A DNA stretch of 64,000 bases from Blasia pusilla (taxonomy: Eukaryota; Marchantiophyta; Marchantiopsida; Blasiales): positions 57,226,001 through 57,290,000 of the forward strand of contig CM114272.1 of the NCBI GenBank assembly GCA_050084515.1, read 5' to 3'. The notes below the pieces were generated by a model that saw only the letters and a list, made by a program, of their open reading frames with translations, had not been told where the DNA came from and ran no database searches. A program made the position numbers and the translations under genes. Of the stretch, positions 1 through 9,760 are shown piece after piece. The first letter of the stretch is position 1. Each line of letters starts with the position of its first letter.

Positions 1-760
1 TATACAACCAAGACTCATAAAAACCATCCCTAGGAGGTATAATGAATAGGGATATTTTTTAATAAAATTAAAAAAAAAAACATAATAAATAAATGACTAA
101 ATATGATTTCCTTGGATGATAAAGGAACCCACAAAATATTTTGAATTTTTTTATCATTTTTTAGGAAAATCAGTATTATGGCATAATTTCAATACATAAG
201 CATAAAAATAATATAGTAATTGAAAAAATTATCATAAAAAGTATTAAACCTAATAGAAAATGAACCATTATATTTATGGGAGTAGAGGATTGACTCCTAA
301 GAAAATTGTAATAAAAAATCCTTAATAGTAATTGGTGAATTTTAAAATACACTTTATAAAAGGCATTACAATTGAAATATTTTGCAAACACTTGATGAAA
401 ATAAATATCATGTATAAATAATTAGGAAATGATAATATCATGTTATAAAATATCCTTAAAATAATATATTTATTAATTGGAAAAAAACCCTAAATATAAA
501 TTAAAAAATAGCCCTAGATAAATCATTGAAACAAAAAAATAATAGAATATGTCTTCATATGATGATAATTAAATAAATCCTAGTGTATATTTATTTATTA
601 TTTAAATATAATTAAATATATTAATTTTTCATTCATGTGTTTTTTAAAATGACCAAAATAAAATAATAACGATTTTGGTAGAGTAGGTGGCAGTCTAGGA
701 GGGGGCAAGGGGTCCAAGGTAACAGAGCTCCGGTGCCAACAAAGAGAGGTATGGGAGAGA
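1..760. other. AT-rich DNA, no gene seen
   Basis: This stretch is strongly AT-rich with short poly-A and poly-T runs up to about 660, then becomes GC-richer. No reading frame with recognisable protein features was seen on either strand. It is likely intergenic or old transposon DNA. Confidence 0.6.
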
Positions 761-895
761 GCGGCAACTAGGAGGGCACAGGGGCTTGAGCACACACATG
801 CGAGCGGCAACTAGGAGGGCGCATGGGCTCGAGCAAACACATGCGAGCGGCAACTAGGAGGGCGTAAGGGCTCAAGCAAACACATGCGAGTGGCG
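761..895. repeat. Tandem repeat, 43-bp period, about 3 copies
   Basis: The unit begins GCGGCAACTAGGAGGGC at 761, 804 and 847, with a partial fourth start at 890. Copies differ at a few positions only, so the array is young or homogenised. Open frames across it are a by-product of the repeat and are not called as genes. Confidence 0.85.
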
Positions 896-1534
896 GCAGA
901 GAGGGACAGAAGGGTGTTAACCCTTGTTTTGTAAGAGTGAAAGGAGAGTGATCAAGGCAAAGTGCCAGTTGGGTGTATGGTCCCGGTCGTATCAAAGTTA
1001 AGAGTGGTGGGCAGTTCAGAAATCAGGAGACATTGAACGAGAGTTAGAGTGTATGTGGGCAAGGTTACAAAGAGGTAAGTGCTTTGACTTCCAAGTTTGC
1101 GGTTTGAGAAGGTGTTGAGTTTACGTGGCCATTCATTATGTATGACAAGGTTGCTTTATTGCTGATAGAAATATGTACATCATATTGGTATTTAGAGTCC
1201 ATTTTGTATCCATGATAACCCCTAAATATGAATGACTCCTTCCTACCTATCCTCCCTACATATAAATGACTTGATGGCTACCTTCTCTACATACCCTCTT
1301 ATCACAACTTCTCTTACATCCAACAAAGGAGATGCCATTCTACTCTAAGTACAGTCCTAATGCTACCAACATCGTGTGAAATCATACAATCACATTACTC
1401 ATGTACCAATCCATACATGTTTTAGCATTTGATCAGTTTTTATAGTCAGAAATCCTTTTCTATTGGCATCTAGAGGTAGCAAATACTTCTTACATTCAAG
1501 TTTGGCCATATGTCCAAAGGTACCTAGTGTATCC
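896..1534. other. Spacer, nothing recognised
   Basis: No coding region, RNA gene or repeat could be supported here. It separates the 43-bp array from the methyltransferase fragment of gypsy element B and may contain decayed element sequence. Confidence 0.5.
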
Positions 1535-1872
1535 ACTCACCCTCAAATGGACCACTATGATTGTGTAGTGCATCCCAGAGAAGGGTATTCGGGTGTTGGA
1601 TCTCTTTGGAGGGATCAATATTGGATTAGCTGCTATTTTGCAGGCAGGAGTGCGCGTGCAGTAGTACCTGTATGTGAAGATTGATGATGTTGCAAGGCGC
1701 TTCATTTCACCATGTGGCGCAGTTATGCCTCCGTTTTCCCGACTTGTTGTGTGCGTCCGCCATTCAGGATTACCAGAGTTCCCTACCGAGGGACATTTCA
1801 TTGTTGGGGGTGTAGGACTTGGAGCGGGTAGGGACCATAGACTTGGTCATTTCTGGTTGGCCGTGTTCAAGT
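1535..1872 (+). pseudogene. DNMT N-terminal half of gypsy element B, part 1 (motifs I to IV)
   Basis: This is the start of a cytosine-5 DNA methyltransferase domain in the plus-strand gypsy element B. Seen in translation are motif I (VLDLFGGIN.GLAAIL), the following YLYVKIDDVARR segment, and the catalytic motif IV region DLVISGWPC near 1830-1865, including the Pro-Cys pair that attacks cytosine C6 in this family. An in-frame TAG follows the QAGVRVQ segment and at least one frameshift is present. It aligns with the DNMT genes of elements A and D. The reading breaks just after the Pro-Cys, where unrelated sequence begins at about 1873. Confidence 0.8.
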
Positions 1873-2245
1873 ACTCTTTCAACTATTTCTCTTCCTCTAT
1901 TCATATTTACAATCTTCTACGAAATCTTCAATCTTCAATCTTCCTTCATAAAGACTTTTACCTATTTCTGTACCAAAAACATCCCAACTACAAAATGTTC
2001 AAAAGAGTAGGTTATCACAAATTTCTATTTTCAGGTTGAGGGAGATTATGAATCGAGGGAAATGAGTATGAAGAACTTCTTCTTATCTCCACGATTTAAT
2101 TTTGATTGACCATGGAAAAATTTTGTGAAATGAAGAGGACTAGAGGAGTTCTAGCTCCAACAAGCTTCAAGACCTGGACAAGGACTTAAAGAAGGGATAG
2201 ATGCAAGAAAACACACAGGGACATTGCAAAACACGTGAAGAAAGC
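1873..2245. other. About 370-bp insertion inside the B-element DNMT
   Basis: Element D's DNMT reads directly from the GWPC codons into the GRGSGL segment. Element B instead has about 370 bp of AT-rich, unrelated sequence at that point. The insert begins GTACTC and ends GTGAAG, so it has GT..AG ends like a spliceosomal intron, but a small transposon insertion is equally possible. No clear target duplication was found. Confidence 0.6.
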
Positions 2246-2449
2246 TGGACGAGGTAGCGGGTTAGCTGACACTCCGTCCAGGTTATTTTGGGAGATGATG
2301 CAGATCTTGCGATATTTACATGAGCATCAGCCTCGTTCTCCAACATACATTTTGGAGAATGTGACAATTTTGGGCGATGAGAAGTGGTTCTAGTGCACCC
2401 ACATGGATCGGCCCGGCAATGTTGTTAGACGATGAGTGTAGGTTCTAGG
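2246..2449 (+). pseudogene. DNMT of gypsy element B, part 2 (motif VI region)
   Basis: The translation resumes with GRGSGLADTPSRLFWEMMQI, then motif VI YILENVTILGD at about 2340-2370, and reaches the GPAMLL segment and a GSR codon run at 2449. Here the frame is cut by element A. The next codons (the RPRLWW segment of motif VIII) are found at 12169 on the same strand. Stops and small indels show that the copy is inactive. Confidence 0.85.
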
Positions 2450-2556
2450 GTCGTCGTGCGTAATCCCATCATCATACAACCTACATCATTTGACATACCA
2501 TACGCACATACATACATAACATAGACGAGAGTATCCACAAACGCAAGTGTACCACA
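2450..2556 (-). repeat. Detached LTR tail of element A
   Basis: About 107 bp match the last part of the complete LTR (about 2925-3026), including the ACATACATACATAACATAG run and the terminal ACCACA. The next LTR starts after only two extra bases (2557-2558). This is the head-to-tail LTR junction expected of a two-LTR circle. Confidence 0.8.
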
Positions 2557-2558
2557 AT

Positions 2559-3026
2559 CGAAATCCGTGAAAGACCCATTGTCATAAAACACGTTTACAA
2601 TCACATACAATCAGCCAAACCCACTCCACAATGGGAGAATCTAGGTCGAAGCTTCCCGGGAAACACCATAGCCAAGAGCTCTACTCACTACCAAGGCTAA
2701 CTCCCAAACAGGCTCAACTCAAAGAAGACGTTCTTTGAGGGCAAGCCACCTTATATCCTCCAACCTAAGAGCGGGCCCCTACGGGGAAAGTCACCCCAAG
2801 TGAGTAACCCCCAACCCTATGTATGGAACCGCATCTCTACCAAGCCACTACGGTCCTACATAAGGAATGGCCTCTACCAAAGACACCATACTCTACGACA
2901 TAATCCGTATGGTCATGATAAATGCTCCGTCGCGAATCCACATCGTCATACAACATACAATTTGACATACCATACGCACATACATACATAACATAGACGA
3001 GAGTATCCACAAACAAGTGTACCACA
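2559..3026 (-). repeat. Complete LTR of element A (3' LTR), 468 bp
   Basis: The left edge is CGAAATCC (TGAAATCC in the second copy at 11799) and the right edge is ACCACA, so in element orientation the LTR runs TGTGGT to TTTCA/TTTCG. It matches 11799-12165 with small indels. A polypurine tract lies immediately inside it. Confidence 0.85.
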
Positions 3027-3045
3027 ACTCGCCCCCTAATCGGCG
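3027..3045 (-). promoter_or_regulatory. Polypurine tract of element A
   Basis: On the minus strand the bases before the LTR read GATTAGGGGGCGAGT. This matches the position and composition of the plus-strand primer of LTR retroelements. Elements B, C and D have a similar G-run at the same place. Confidence 0.75.
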
Positions 3046-3305
3046 GTTAGGTCCTCTAACTCCCAGGTAGCCCTATACATCTACTACATGCTATACACCT
3101 TCTTGGGTGCCCGAATCGAAGGCGGGTGCTAGGTTGCCCCATCGTTAGTCGCACATCGTAATCCATATCATGCAAAGATCAAGTCATCTACCTCTCCTAA
3201 GTACATCGAGGACAAACCCACCTTCTAGTAGGAACAACATCCAAACGTGAGTCAAACACGTCATGTGCCAACCCCTAGAACACCGATCACACACCAACAC
3301 TTGCG

Positions 3306-4644
3306 TTACCCGTGAGACCCACACAACATGCACCTCAAGCTAGCACGTATCATGGCTAAGCTTGGGTCAACAGATACCATCCACATTTGGAAGATGACAT
3401 GGCGCACAATTACGCACATGGTCCTTCCAAACAACTCCATCACGACCCTCCAACATGAGAACTCCGAAGCTAACACCTCACGCACTCGTAAAATAGTGCG
3501 ACTGCCATCACATCCAACGTTGTCGGGGCAATCTTTGCAAATAGACATAGTCCCCACATGGAACCTACGAATCGATGGTGATAACCTCCACCCGAATGGT
3601 TGCATACCGCAACGTATCCCTGTGTTGAGCAATGGCAAGATTCTCAAAGGTGTTGGCATAACTCTCCGAAGAGCTCCGCTTGAGAACACACCTCATCCAC
3701 ATCTCCGGGTCATCAAGGTTCACCACCTCACTAGACTCCCGACCAATTCTAATTGCTTTGGCAAGTCCGGATCTCGGCCGTATAACATAAAATAATGTGA
3801 GAAGGAAGCCAAGGATGCTTGGCATGAACCTATACCCCATGGCTAACCATGGCAATTGAATATCCAGTCTCCAAGATGCCCTTCAGAGGCCATACTTGCG
3901 CAATGCCCTCTTCACCGCGTTGAACCACACGCCAGCCAAACCATCCGCCTCGGATGATCTCGAGACATGGTCCGATGATCAATCAACGCCTTGTCACACA
4001 AGACCTGAAACTCACCCTGAAACTCTGTACCCTGGTCGGTCAGCACTTCAGCTGGTGCACCAAAATGACTAAGCACTCTATCCAGAAATGCATACGCCAT
4101 TCCCTCACTTGCCTTGTCCGGTAATGCCACCAACTCAATCCACTTGAGAAGTGCTCCACCATCACCAACACATATCGATGATGTAAATAGTCAACGGTAA
4201 TGGTCCCGCAAAGTCCACACTCCAACGGTAACCCAACCCCATAATAGGCAAGGGGTATAATTGTGGTGTAGGGGCATTAAATGATGCCCTCACCTGGTCA
4301 CAAACCATACAACGTGACACCAATCGCTGCACTGAGTATGCATGCCACGCCACCAATATCGCCAAGGAGTAAGCTATACGACGCTTTAACCCAAAATGTC
4401 CCAACTCCTCATGGGCATGTTGCACAATGCGCTCTCTCTGAGCCAAATGTGGCACTACTCGTACTCTACCATCCTCCCACACGCGGAGAATATGTGTTCC
4501 CTCCAATCGATACCTCTTAGCACGTTGAAGAACACGGTCTCGCTCCTTGACACTCACTATGCCTGGCACCCCTCTGGTCCGTAGGAACTCCAACACCAAC
4601 GCATCATCATGAATATCACGCTGATCCGTCACCACCATCTCCAA
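3306..4644 (-). pseudogene. Integrase of gypsy element A (frameshifted)
   Basis: Integrase joins element cDNA to host DNA. From the N-terminus (4644 downward) the translation shows the zinc-binding HHCC region (the HAHEELGHFGLKRR segment, then C-M-V-C in SRCMVCDQV), the IMGLGYRWSVDFAGPLP entry to the core, and a second frame (4133-3912) with VLSHFGAPAEVLTDQGTEFQ containing the second core Asp. The C-terminal part continues at 3855-3306, with segments shared with elements B and D (LPWLAMGYRF; YLQ; WKDHVRN-like). At least two frameshifts break it, so no complete protein can be made from this copy. Confidence 0.85.
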
Positions 4645-4689
4645 CCTTAGGATGAAGGGGCCATCTACCCCCTCGACTAGAGTAAGATA

Positions 4690-5180
4690 TCATGTGGTCC
4701 TCCATACTAGAGTCCACCTAACCAACATAAAAGGCGGATGCATGCCAACCTGGAACCATCTCCTCATTAACCTCACCATGCCATCTAGCCCAGTTGTATC
4801 CTCTTGGCTAGTACATGGGTTCCTACTCAACCCATTAGCATCAATGTTGGCAACTCCAGGTCTATGTACCACCTGGAAGTCATACTCAGAAGATAAGAGC
4901 CCACCGTGCAAGCTTCCTGTAAGCTTGTCCGACTCCATCAACCACTTGGGCGGTGGTGATCAAGAACAAGGGTAAAGCTGTGTGCCAAACAAGTAACACC
5001 TAAAGTGTGCCATGGCCCACACTACTACCAAGCACTCTCCCTCATATGAACTATAGCGCGACTCATTTGCATTATTCGAACGACTTGCATAGGCCACCAC
5101 AAACTCCATGTGCTCATCATCATGTTGTGTCAACACCGCTCCAAGTCCCAACATACTCCAATCGGTGTGTAATGAAATGG
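4690..5180 (-). pseudogene. RNase H of gypsy element A (frameshifted)
   Basis: The RT-linked RNase H degrades RNA in the RNA:DNA hybrid. Two frames carry it: 5154-4960 has LGAVLTQ, VVAYASRSNN and the YSSYEGECLVVVWA segment with the conserved Glu, and 4941-4690 has SEYDFQVVHRPG, the usual end of gypsy RNase H, followed by the N.DANGLSR connection to integrase. The frame change lies near 4950. Element B has the same segments in plus orientation. Confidence 0.85.
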
Positions 5181-5253
5181 GCGCCCGACGAGTGTCTCCT
5201 CAAGATAGGCGCCGCCACCAACGGGCCTTAAGCTCCACAAAAGCTCTCTCTGA

Positions 5254-6282
5254 TCATCTCCCAAAGTGCCACTCTTGATCTAATTTCAGCAATTGGTTCA
5301 AAGGCTTTGCCATAGCACTTAATCCCTTCACATACCTCAGATAGTAGTTCGCCAATCCCATGAATGCTCGAACTCTACTCACATCTATCGGACGCGGAAT
5401 AAGTGCAATAGCCTCCACCTTTGCTTGCTGAACTCCCAAACCACCTGGATAGATCACATGACCCAAGTACTCAACATCCTCATGGAAGAACTTACACTTT
5501 CCTGGATGCAAACGTAGACCATGAGCTTTCAACCGCTCAAACACCATCTGCAAATGTATCTGATGCTCCTCCACCGTGTTACTGAACACCAAGATATCAT
5601 CAATGTAACACCAAACAAAATCCAACCCTGCTAGGATCCTGTCCATCACTCTTTGAAACTCGGCAGGTGCATTCTTCAACCCAAAGGGTAAGAATTTCCA
5701 CTGGTACAAACAATCCTTGCCATGAGAGTTGACATCCCAAAATGCTGTCTTGGCCTTGTCACTCTCCCGAATCGGCAATTGATGGTATCCTGCCCGAAGA
5801 TCCAAAGTACTGAAAATCTTTGCCTGTCCCACCACATCAAAGATCTCCTCAGGTGTAGGCATGGCATACCTATCGGCCTTGGTTTGCCGATTGATAGGAC
5901 GGTAATCTCCACACATCCGCCTATCCGTGTAGTTGCCATGCATATCCTTTTTAGCAGGCATGACAGTGGCTGATGCATACTCTCCATGCGACAACTCCAC
6001 TAATCCAGCCTCCAAAAGGTCCAACGTCCTACTCTGAATCAGGTCCCTCTCCATATCACTATATCGGTAGGGACGACGGAAGATTGGCGTATCACTAGCC
6101 AAATCAATCCGTATACCGGGTCCAACCAGAGAACCCAACTCCTTCATGCTAAAGGCAAAAAAACTCCTATAAGCACGTAGGAACTGTGTCAAGCGTCGTT
6201 TCTCACCTCCCGTAAGCTTGGGCCCAAGTAATGGCTCCCAAGTCTCCTCCTTTGGCATACTAGAGGGAGAGGACAATGCCAT
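5254..6282 (-). CDS. pol: Gypsy reverse transcriptase, element A
   Basis: An open 342-codon frame covers the RT domain that copies element RNA into cDNA. Visible in order are EAGLVELSHGEYASATVMPAK and the RMCGDYRPINRQT, STLDLRAGYHQLP and QWKFLPFGLKNAPAEFQRVM segments, then the catalytic YIDDILVFS at about residues 226-234, and the YLGHVI and RAFMGLANYYLRY segments at the C-terminus. All core RT motifs appear intact, which makes this the only copy in the window with a preserved RT active site; B and D have lost it by deletion. The ATG at 6282 is a convenience start: in these elements pol is normally part of a longer polyprotein that continues from the DNMT. Confidence 0.9.
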   Translation of the reverse strand: MALSSPSSMPKEETWEPLLGPKLTGGEKRRLTQFLRAYRSFFAFSMKELGSLVGPGIRIDLASDTPIFRRPYRYSDMERDLIQSRTLDLLEAGLVELSHGEYASATVMPAKKDMHGNYTDRRMCGDYRPINRQTKADRYAMPTPEEIFDVVGQAKIFSTLDLRAGYHQLPIRESDKAKTAFWDVNSHGKDCLYQWKFLPFGLKNAPAEFQRVMDRILAGLDFVWCYIDDILVFSNTVEEHQIHLQMVFERLKAHGLRLHPGKCKFFHEDVEYLGHVIYPGGLGVQQAKVEAIALIPRPIDVSRVRAFMGLANYYLRYVKGLSAMAKPLNQLLKLDQEWHFGR

Positions 6283-6477
6283 TGGTCGCTACGCATAACC
6301 CCTCACAAGATGATACACCCTTAGCTACACCATCATCTGAGCAAATAACTCCTCCACTAGCATGAGCAACCAACTCCATATGCCCAGCCATTACATCCCA
6401 TTTACTCCAAGGATGCAAAATACTACTCTCCTCGCCCCCAGACGATGCCTCTACCGTCCCGGTAGCCATCGAGCTCA

Positions 6478-7484
6478 TTACAAGGGGTGGAAGACCCCAT
6501 GACATAGTCCGAAGTCGTATTTGCTCGCCATACCAAGACTCAAAATCCAAGTCAAACAATTCAGGTCCATGGCCGACCAACACATGACATCGTGAAGCCT
6601 CGAAATAGAAGCAACATTTGTCACACCGAGCAAATCCCATCGCACGCTCTCTCTCATTGGCGTTAGGCTCCACCCGCCGCACATGAGAATCCCATACAAG
6701 CCCCGGACCACCTTCCTCAGTAGTCATGTGACGAGGGAAAACTCACAAATGTGGGTAGTGCCATCCTAGGTGGCCCACATGGTTCACTTGCCATGGGTGA
6801 CCGATCAATAACCCTCACCACTTGGGAAAGTCGCCAAGATTCAAGATACTATCCACTTTGAAGGCGAGGATCATTTGACCGCATCATATGCTCGACGTAG
6901 AACCTCCCTAGGCAACAAGTTTGTCCACCACAAGCGTGGACGATGTGCACGCGAGCCAACTCGCGCTGCATCCAACAACACCGCTGGTCCAATCCAAGAG
7001 CGCACCTCATGAACACTCGCCATCATCCGGGTCCGAGTGTCACCCAACAATGGAACATTCTCCAGAATGTAAGCTAGAGCACGTGGCTGATGAACTGAAG
7101 ATGTCGTAACACCCGTAACATCTCCCAAAATAATCGAGACCTAGGGTCATGTAATCCCTCACCACGACCAACACGTGTATGACCCTGACATGGCCATCCA
7201 GCAATCACCAAATCCACAGGACCAATTCTCTCAAGGTCCCTGCTTTCAACAATGCAATGTGTGATGGTAAAGCACGCTGGTACCCACGAATAGCGATGGC
7301 GGCAACAACTCAAGATATCTCCGCATCAATCGACCAATATGTCGGGATGAGACTCTGGGCCGTCTCATCTCGCCCACATACACGTATCTCCGCGACAGAT
7401 TACCGCCCGCAACATCGCCGCCAAACCGGTGCTAATCCCACCAAAGAGATCTAACACACAAATGCCCTCCGCGGATACCGCCAT
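6478..7484 (-). pseudogene. Cytosine-5 DNA methyltransferase domain of gypsy element A
   Basis: The gene lies between protease and RT and encodes a C5-MTase that would transfer a methyl group from SAM to cytosine. Read from 7484: motif I CVLDLFGGISTGLAAML; motif IV DLVIAGWPCQGH with the catalytic Cys; GLHDPRSRLFWEMLRVLRHL; motif VI YILENVPLLGD; motif VIII AHRPRLWWTNLLP; and at 6700-6540 the VEPNANERERAMGF and MDLNCLTWILSLG-like motif X region. The order I-IV-VI-VIII-X is the usual one, not the permuted DRM order, and the DPRSRLFWEM context recalls DNMT3-type enzymes. No PWWP, UBA, BAH or chromo domain was seen. Frameshifts after motif I, after motif IV and before motif X break this copy. Confidence 0.88.
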
Positions 7485-7639
7485 ACAATGGGTGTAGTAT
7501 CCAAAGGGGATAACCAATCAGGCGAAGTAGGAGTCCACCGTGGGGCCTCCTCTTCCTCGTGAGGTATAATGACCTCACACCAAGCCTCTGCACTAGGCGA
7601 TCAGCCTCGTGCCGTAGTGCACCGCTGAACTCCAAAGTG

Positions 7640-8432
7640 GCACATCCAACGATGAGGATGCCATTGCTGCAAAAATAGGGACCTCCTCTACCTCCTCATG
7701 CGCAGGAGAATCCATAGCGAGAATCCAAAAGTCTCTGGCCAAGTGACTCCTCCACTAAAACCAGCCACAGATGCTAACACTGTTGGGGAAGACCCTCTGG
7801 TCGAGCCCCGTAAATAAATCTCACAGAACTTGGCTCATACGTCCATCCTCGGACTGCCAACCTGGTCTATAAGACGCTGTCTCGACCCAAAGTAATCCAT
7901 CTGAAAACCCATCGGGTACAACATCGCTCCTCCAACTAGTACATCATACGACTCGGCCGATGTGACTACATAAATACTCCCAACCGGGAGCTATCGATCG
8001 CATGATCTGGTCTCAATCTCACAGAAAACTTCTCCCGTGTCATGAATTGAGACCTATCATTGGCTCCTCCAAGTGATGTTTGAATCTGGAATGGGCAAGG
8101 CTCAAGCTCGACCTCCGAATACCCAAACCAATACATGCCGCCTTTCCCAACATCAAGGTTGGGCACCGAGTCTAACAAGACTCTATCTAGTCTATACACT
8201 TGTCCTATAGGACTCACCAATCGGAAGATCCCACTCGGTTGTCCAACATACATACACCAGGTGTAAGCCTCTCACGATCAATGGTGGCCGGGTGGTAATG
8301 CATCCATCTTCGCCGCCGCTTTGCCAAGTAAGCACACTGGTACTCAATGCTACTCGACATAGAGGGTCGCTCCACCGCAACACCCTCATCCACCTCAACA
8401 CGTATAGCAAGAACACCCCCACGTTCACACAA
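7640..8432 (-). pseudogene. Retroviral-type protease region, element A (degenerate)
   Basis: Position between gag zinc knuckles and DNMT, and similarity to the protease of element D, identify this region. D retains the LLDSGAQPLMLG active-site segment; A reads LLDSVPNLDVG at about 8170-8140, so the Gly after the catalytic Asp-Ser is lost and the protease would be inactive. The following segments (ELEPCPFQIQTSLGGA) match D's EHCPFRIKTSLGGA. Several frames are used across the region. Confidence 0.7.
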
Positions 8433-8847
8433 CGTGGTCGCTAATGAAATACAGGAGCTAAGTCAACTCCTAAAGCCATCGCTCCGTGGCGAAAACAATG
8501 GGGATCCCAACACCGAAGTTGCTATCCGCAATCTTGCATTGATGTTGCATCCGTGTCTACTACACGCGATGTAGATGCCTCGATCCCCACTTTGTCGGCT
8601 CAATAGGTGCGAGGAACCATGGATGGAGTCCTAAGCACCTCGGACAACAAGAATGATCGGGAAGCCTAGCCCGCCTCCCGGCCTCACCCCTCAGTGGGTC
8701 CAACTCACAAGAGCACCACGTGGCTCGACGCTCGAGTGGCTCCTCTCAGAATTCTGGTGATGCCTCACTTTGTCGCACACGCACTCGCCATATAAGAGAG
8801 ATCATCCCCTCCATAAGAGGTGGAAGCCCCTGCTCCCGAACTCCGAT

Positions 8848-9483
8848 CTATGCTTTGGATACCACCATAGTAGCCAATCTCGCTCCAATGCTCAATCTCG
8901 GGCACCATAGGCGACTTGTCGTAGTGGTAGGGGTAGCCACCGTAGGCTCTCCAACCACTGGTCCACCTCTACCACCCCTACCACCTCTACCACCTCGGCC
9001 TCTTGGAGCTACTCCACCACGGCCACGGCCTGATCTCAACTCTGGATGAAGATCAAAGCAACGCTCTCGAGGATGACCTAGTCTCCCGCAATGATCACAC
9101 TGAGTTGGGGCCGACTGAGGCCCATCCTCCAAAGTCCGTCTCCCATCCTCTTGGGGACAAAACTTCCTAACATGATCACCTCCACATGTCCAACATGACT
9201 GTCCTTGCTGCGGGGCAGCAAATGAAGGCAATGGTCTCTGCACAAATGTCCCTCTAGGACTTGACTCGAGGTCGCGTGTACCCCCCCGACTCCCACTACT
9301 ACTACCACCACCACTACTACTAGACGGTGAGGTGGGCGGTGAACACGAAGTAGTAGTTGTATCCCTCTTGAATGCGGATGTCACCACTCTCTCCTTCACC
9401 ATGTTAAGCTCAATCTTCTCAGATAGAGCAAACACATGGGTCAATGTGGGTGAATCATCACTCATAAGAGTAGCATCACGCAC
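8848..9483 (-). CDS. gag: Gag nucleocapsid part with zinc knuckles, element A
   Basis: A 211-codon frame encodes the C-terminal Gag portion that binds RNA. Two CCHC boxes are visible: CWTCGGDHVRKFC (one residue short in the third spacing) and CDHCGRLGHPRERC, followed by an Arg/Gly-rich tail with RGRGGVAPRGRGGRGGRGG repeats. Ser-rich and Gly-rich sequence precedes the knuckles. It begins with the RDATLMSDDS segment and the KIELNMVKERVVT helix, whose counterpart in D is the KNIERNMAEERVAT segment, so this frame is the direct continuation of the Gag core at 9.57-9.76 kb after a frame change. Confidence 0.85.
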   Translation of the reverse strand: MRDATLMSDDSPTLTHVFALSEKIELNMVKERVVTSAFKRDTTTTSCSPPTSPSSSSGGGSSSGSRGGTRDLESSPRGTFVQRPLPSFAAPQQGQSCWTCGGDHVRKFCPQEDGRRTLEDGPQSAPTQCDHCGRLGHPRERCFDLHPELRSGRGRGGVAPRGRGGRGGRGGRGGPVVGEPTVATPTTTTSRLWCPRLSIGARLATMVVSKA

Positions 9484-9566
9484 TTACCCTACGGCGCAAA
9501 TCTCGCTCCAAGATCCCATACTAAAATCGATCGCTCGATCCTCGCCACACCTGCAGGTAATCGAAA

Positions 9567-9760
9567 TCAAGCGTCGATACGCGTGTATGCCTCACGAAGA
9601 CTCTCACCGGTCTTTCGCTCAAAGTCCTGAAGATTCCTCAACTTCTCCGTCTTCACTCCTTGATAGTTCTTCTTCAACCTCTTGAAGAACTCGCAACGGG
9701 CTAAACGATGGTGGGGCACTAGTACCTCCACTAGTACCCCCACTAGTACCTCCACCGGTA
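9567..9760 (-). pseudogene. gag: Gag core (capsid-type helices), element A
   Basis: The segment FFKRLKKNYQGVKTEKLRNL, then QDFERKTGESLREAYTRI, matches the retrotransposon Gag domain of element D (53.5-53.9 kb). It is joined to unrelated upstream sequence rich in Val/Pro repeats from the ACTAGTACC-type simple repeat at 9715-9770. The frame changes between 9567 and 9483. Confidence 0.75.

Noticed and set aside
598-995. Two minus-strand Cys/Pro/Leu-rich frames with repeated CVCLSPYALLVAA words
   Set aside because: They are produced by the 43-bp tandem repeat (43 is not a multiple of three) and have no domain.
9078-9314. Minus-strand frame with Val runs and the opposite-strand Pro-rich frame over the Gag knuckles
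   Set aside because: They are other-frame readings of the Gly/Ser- and Arg-rich Gag coding sequence.
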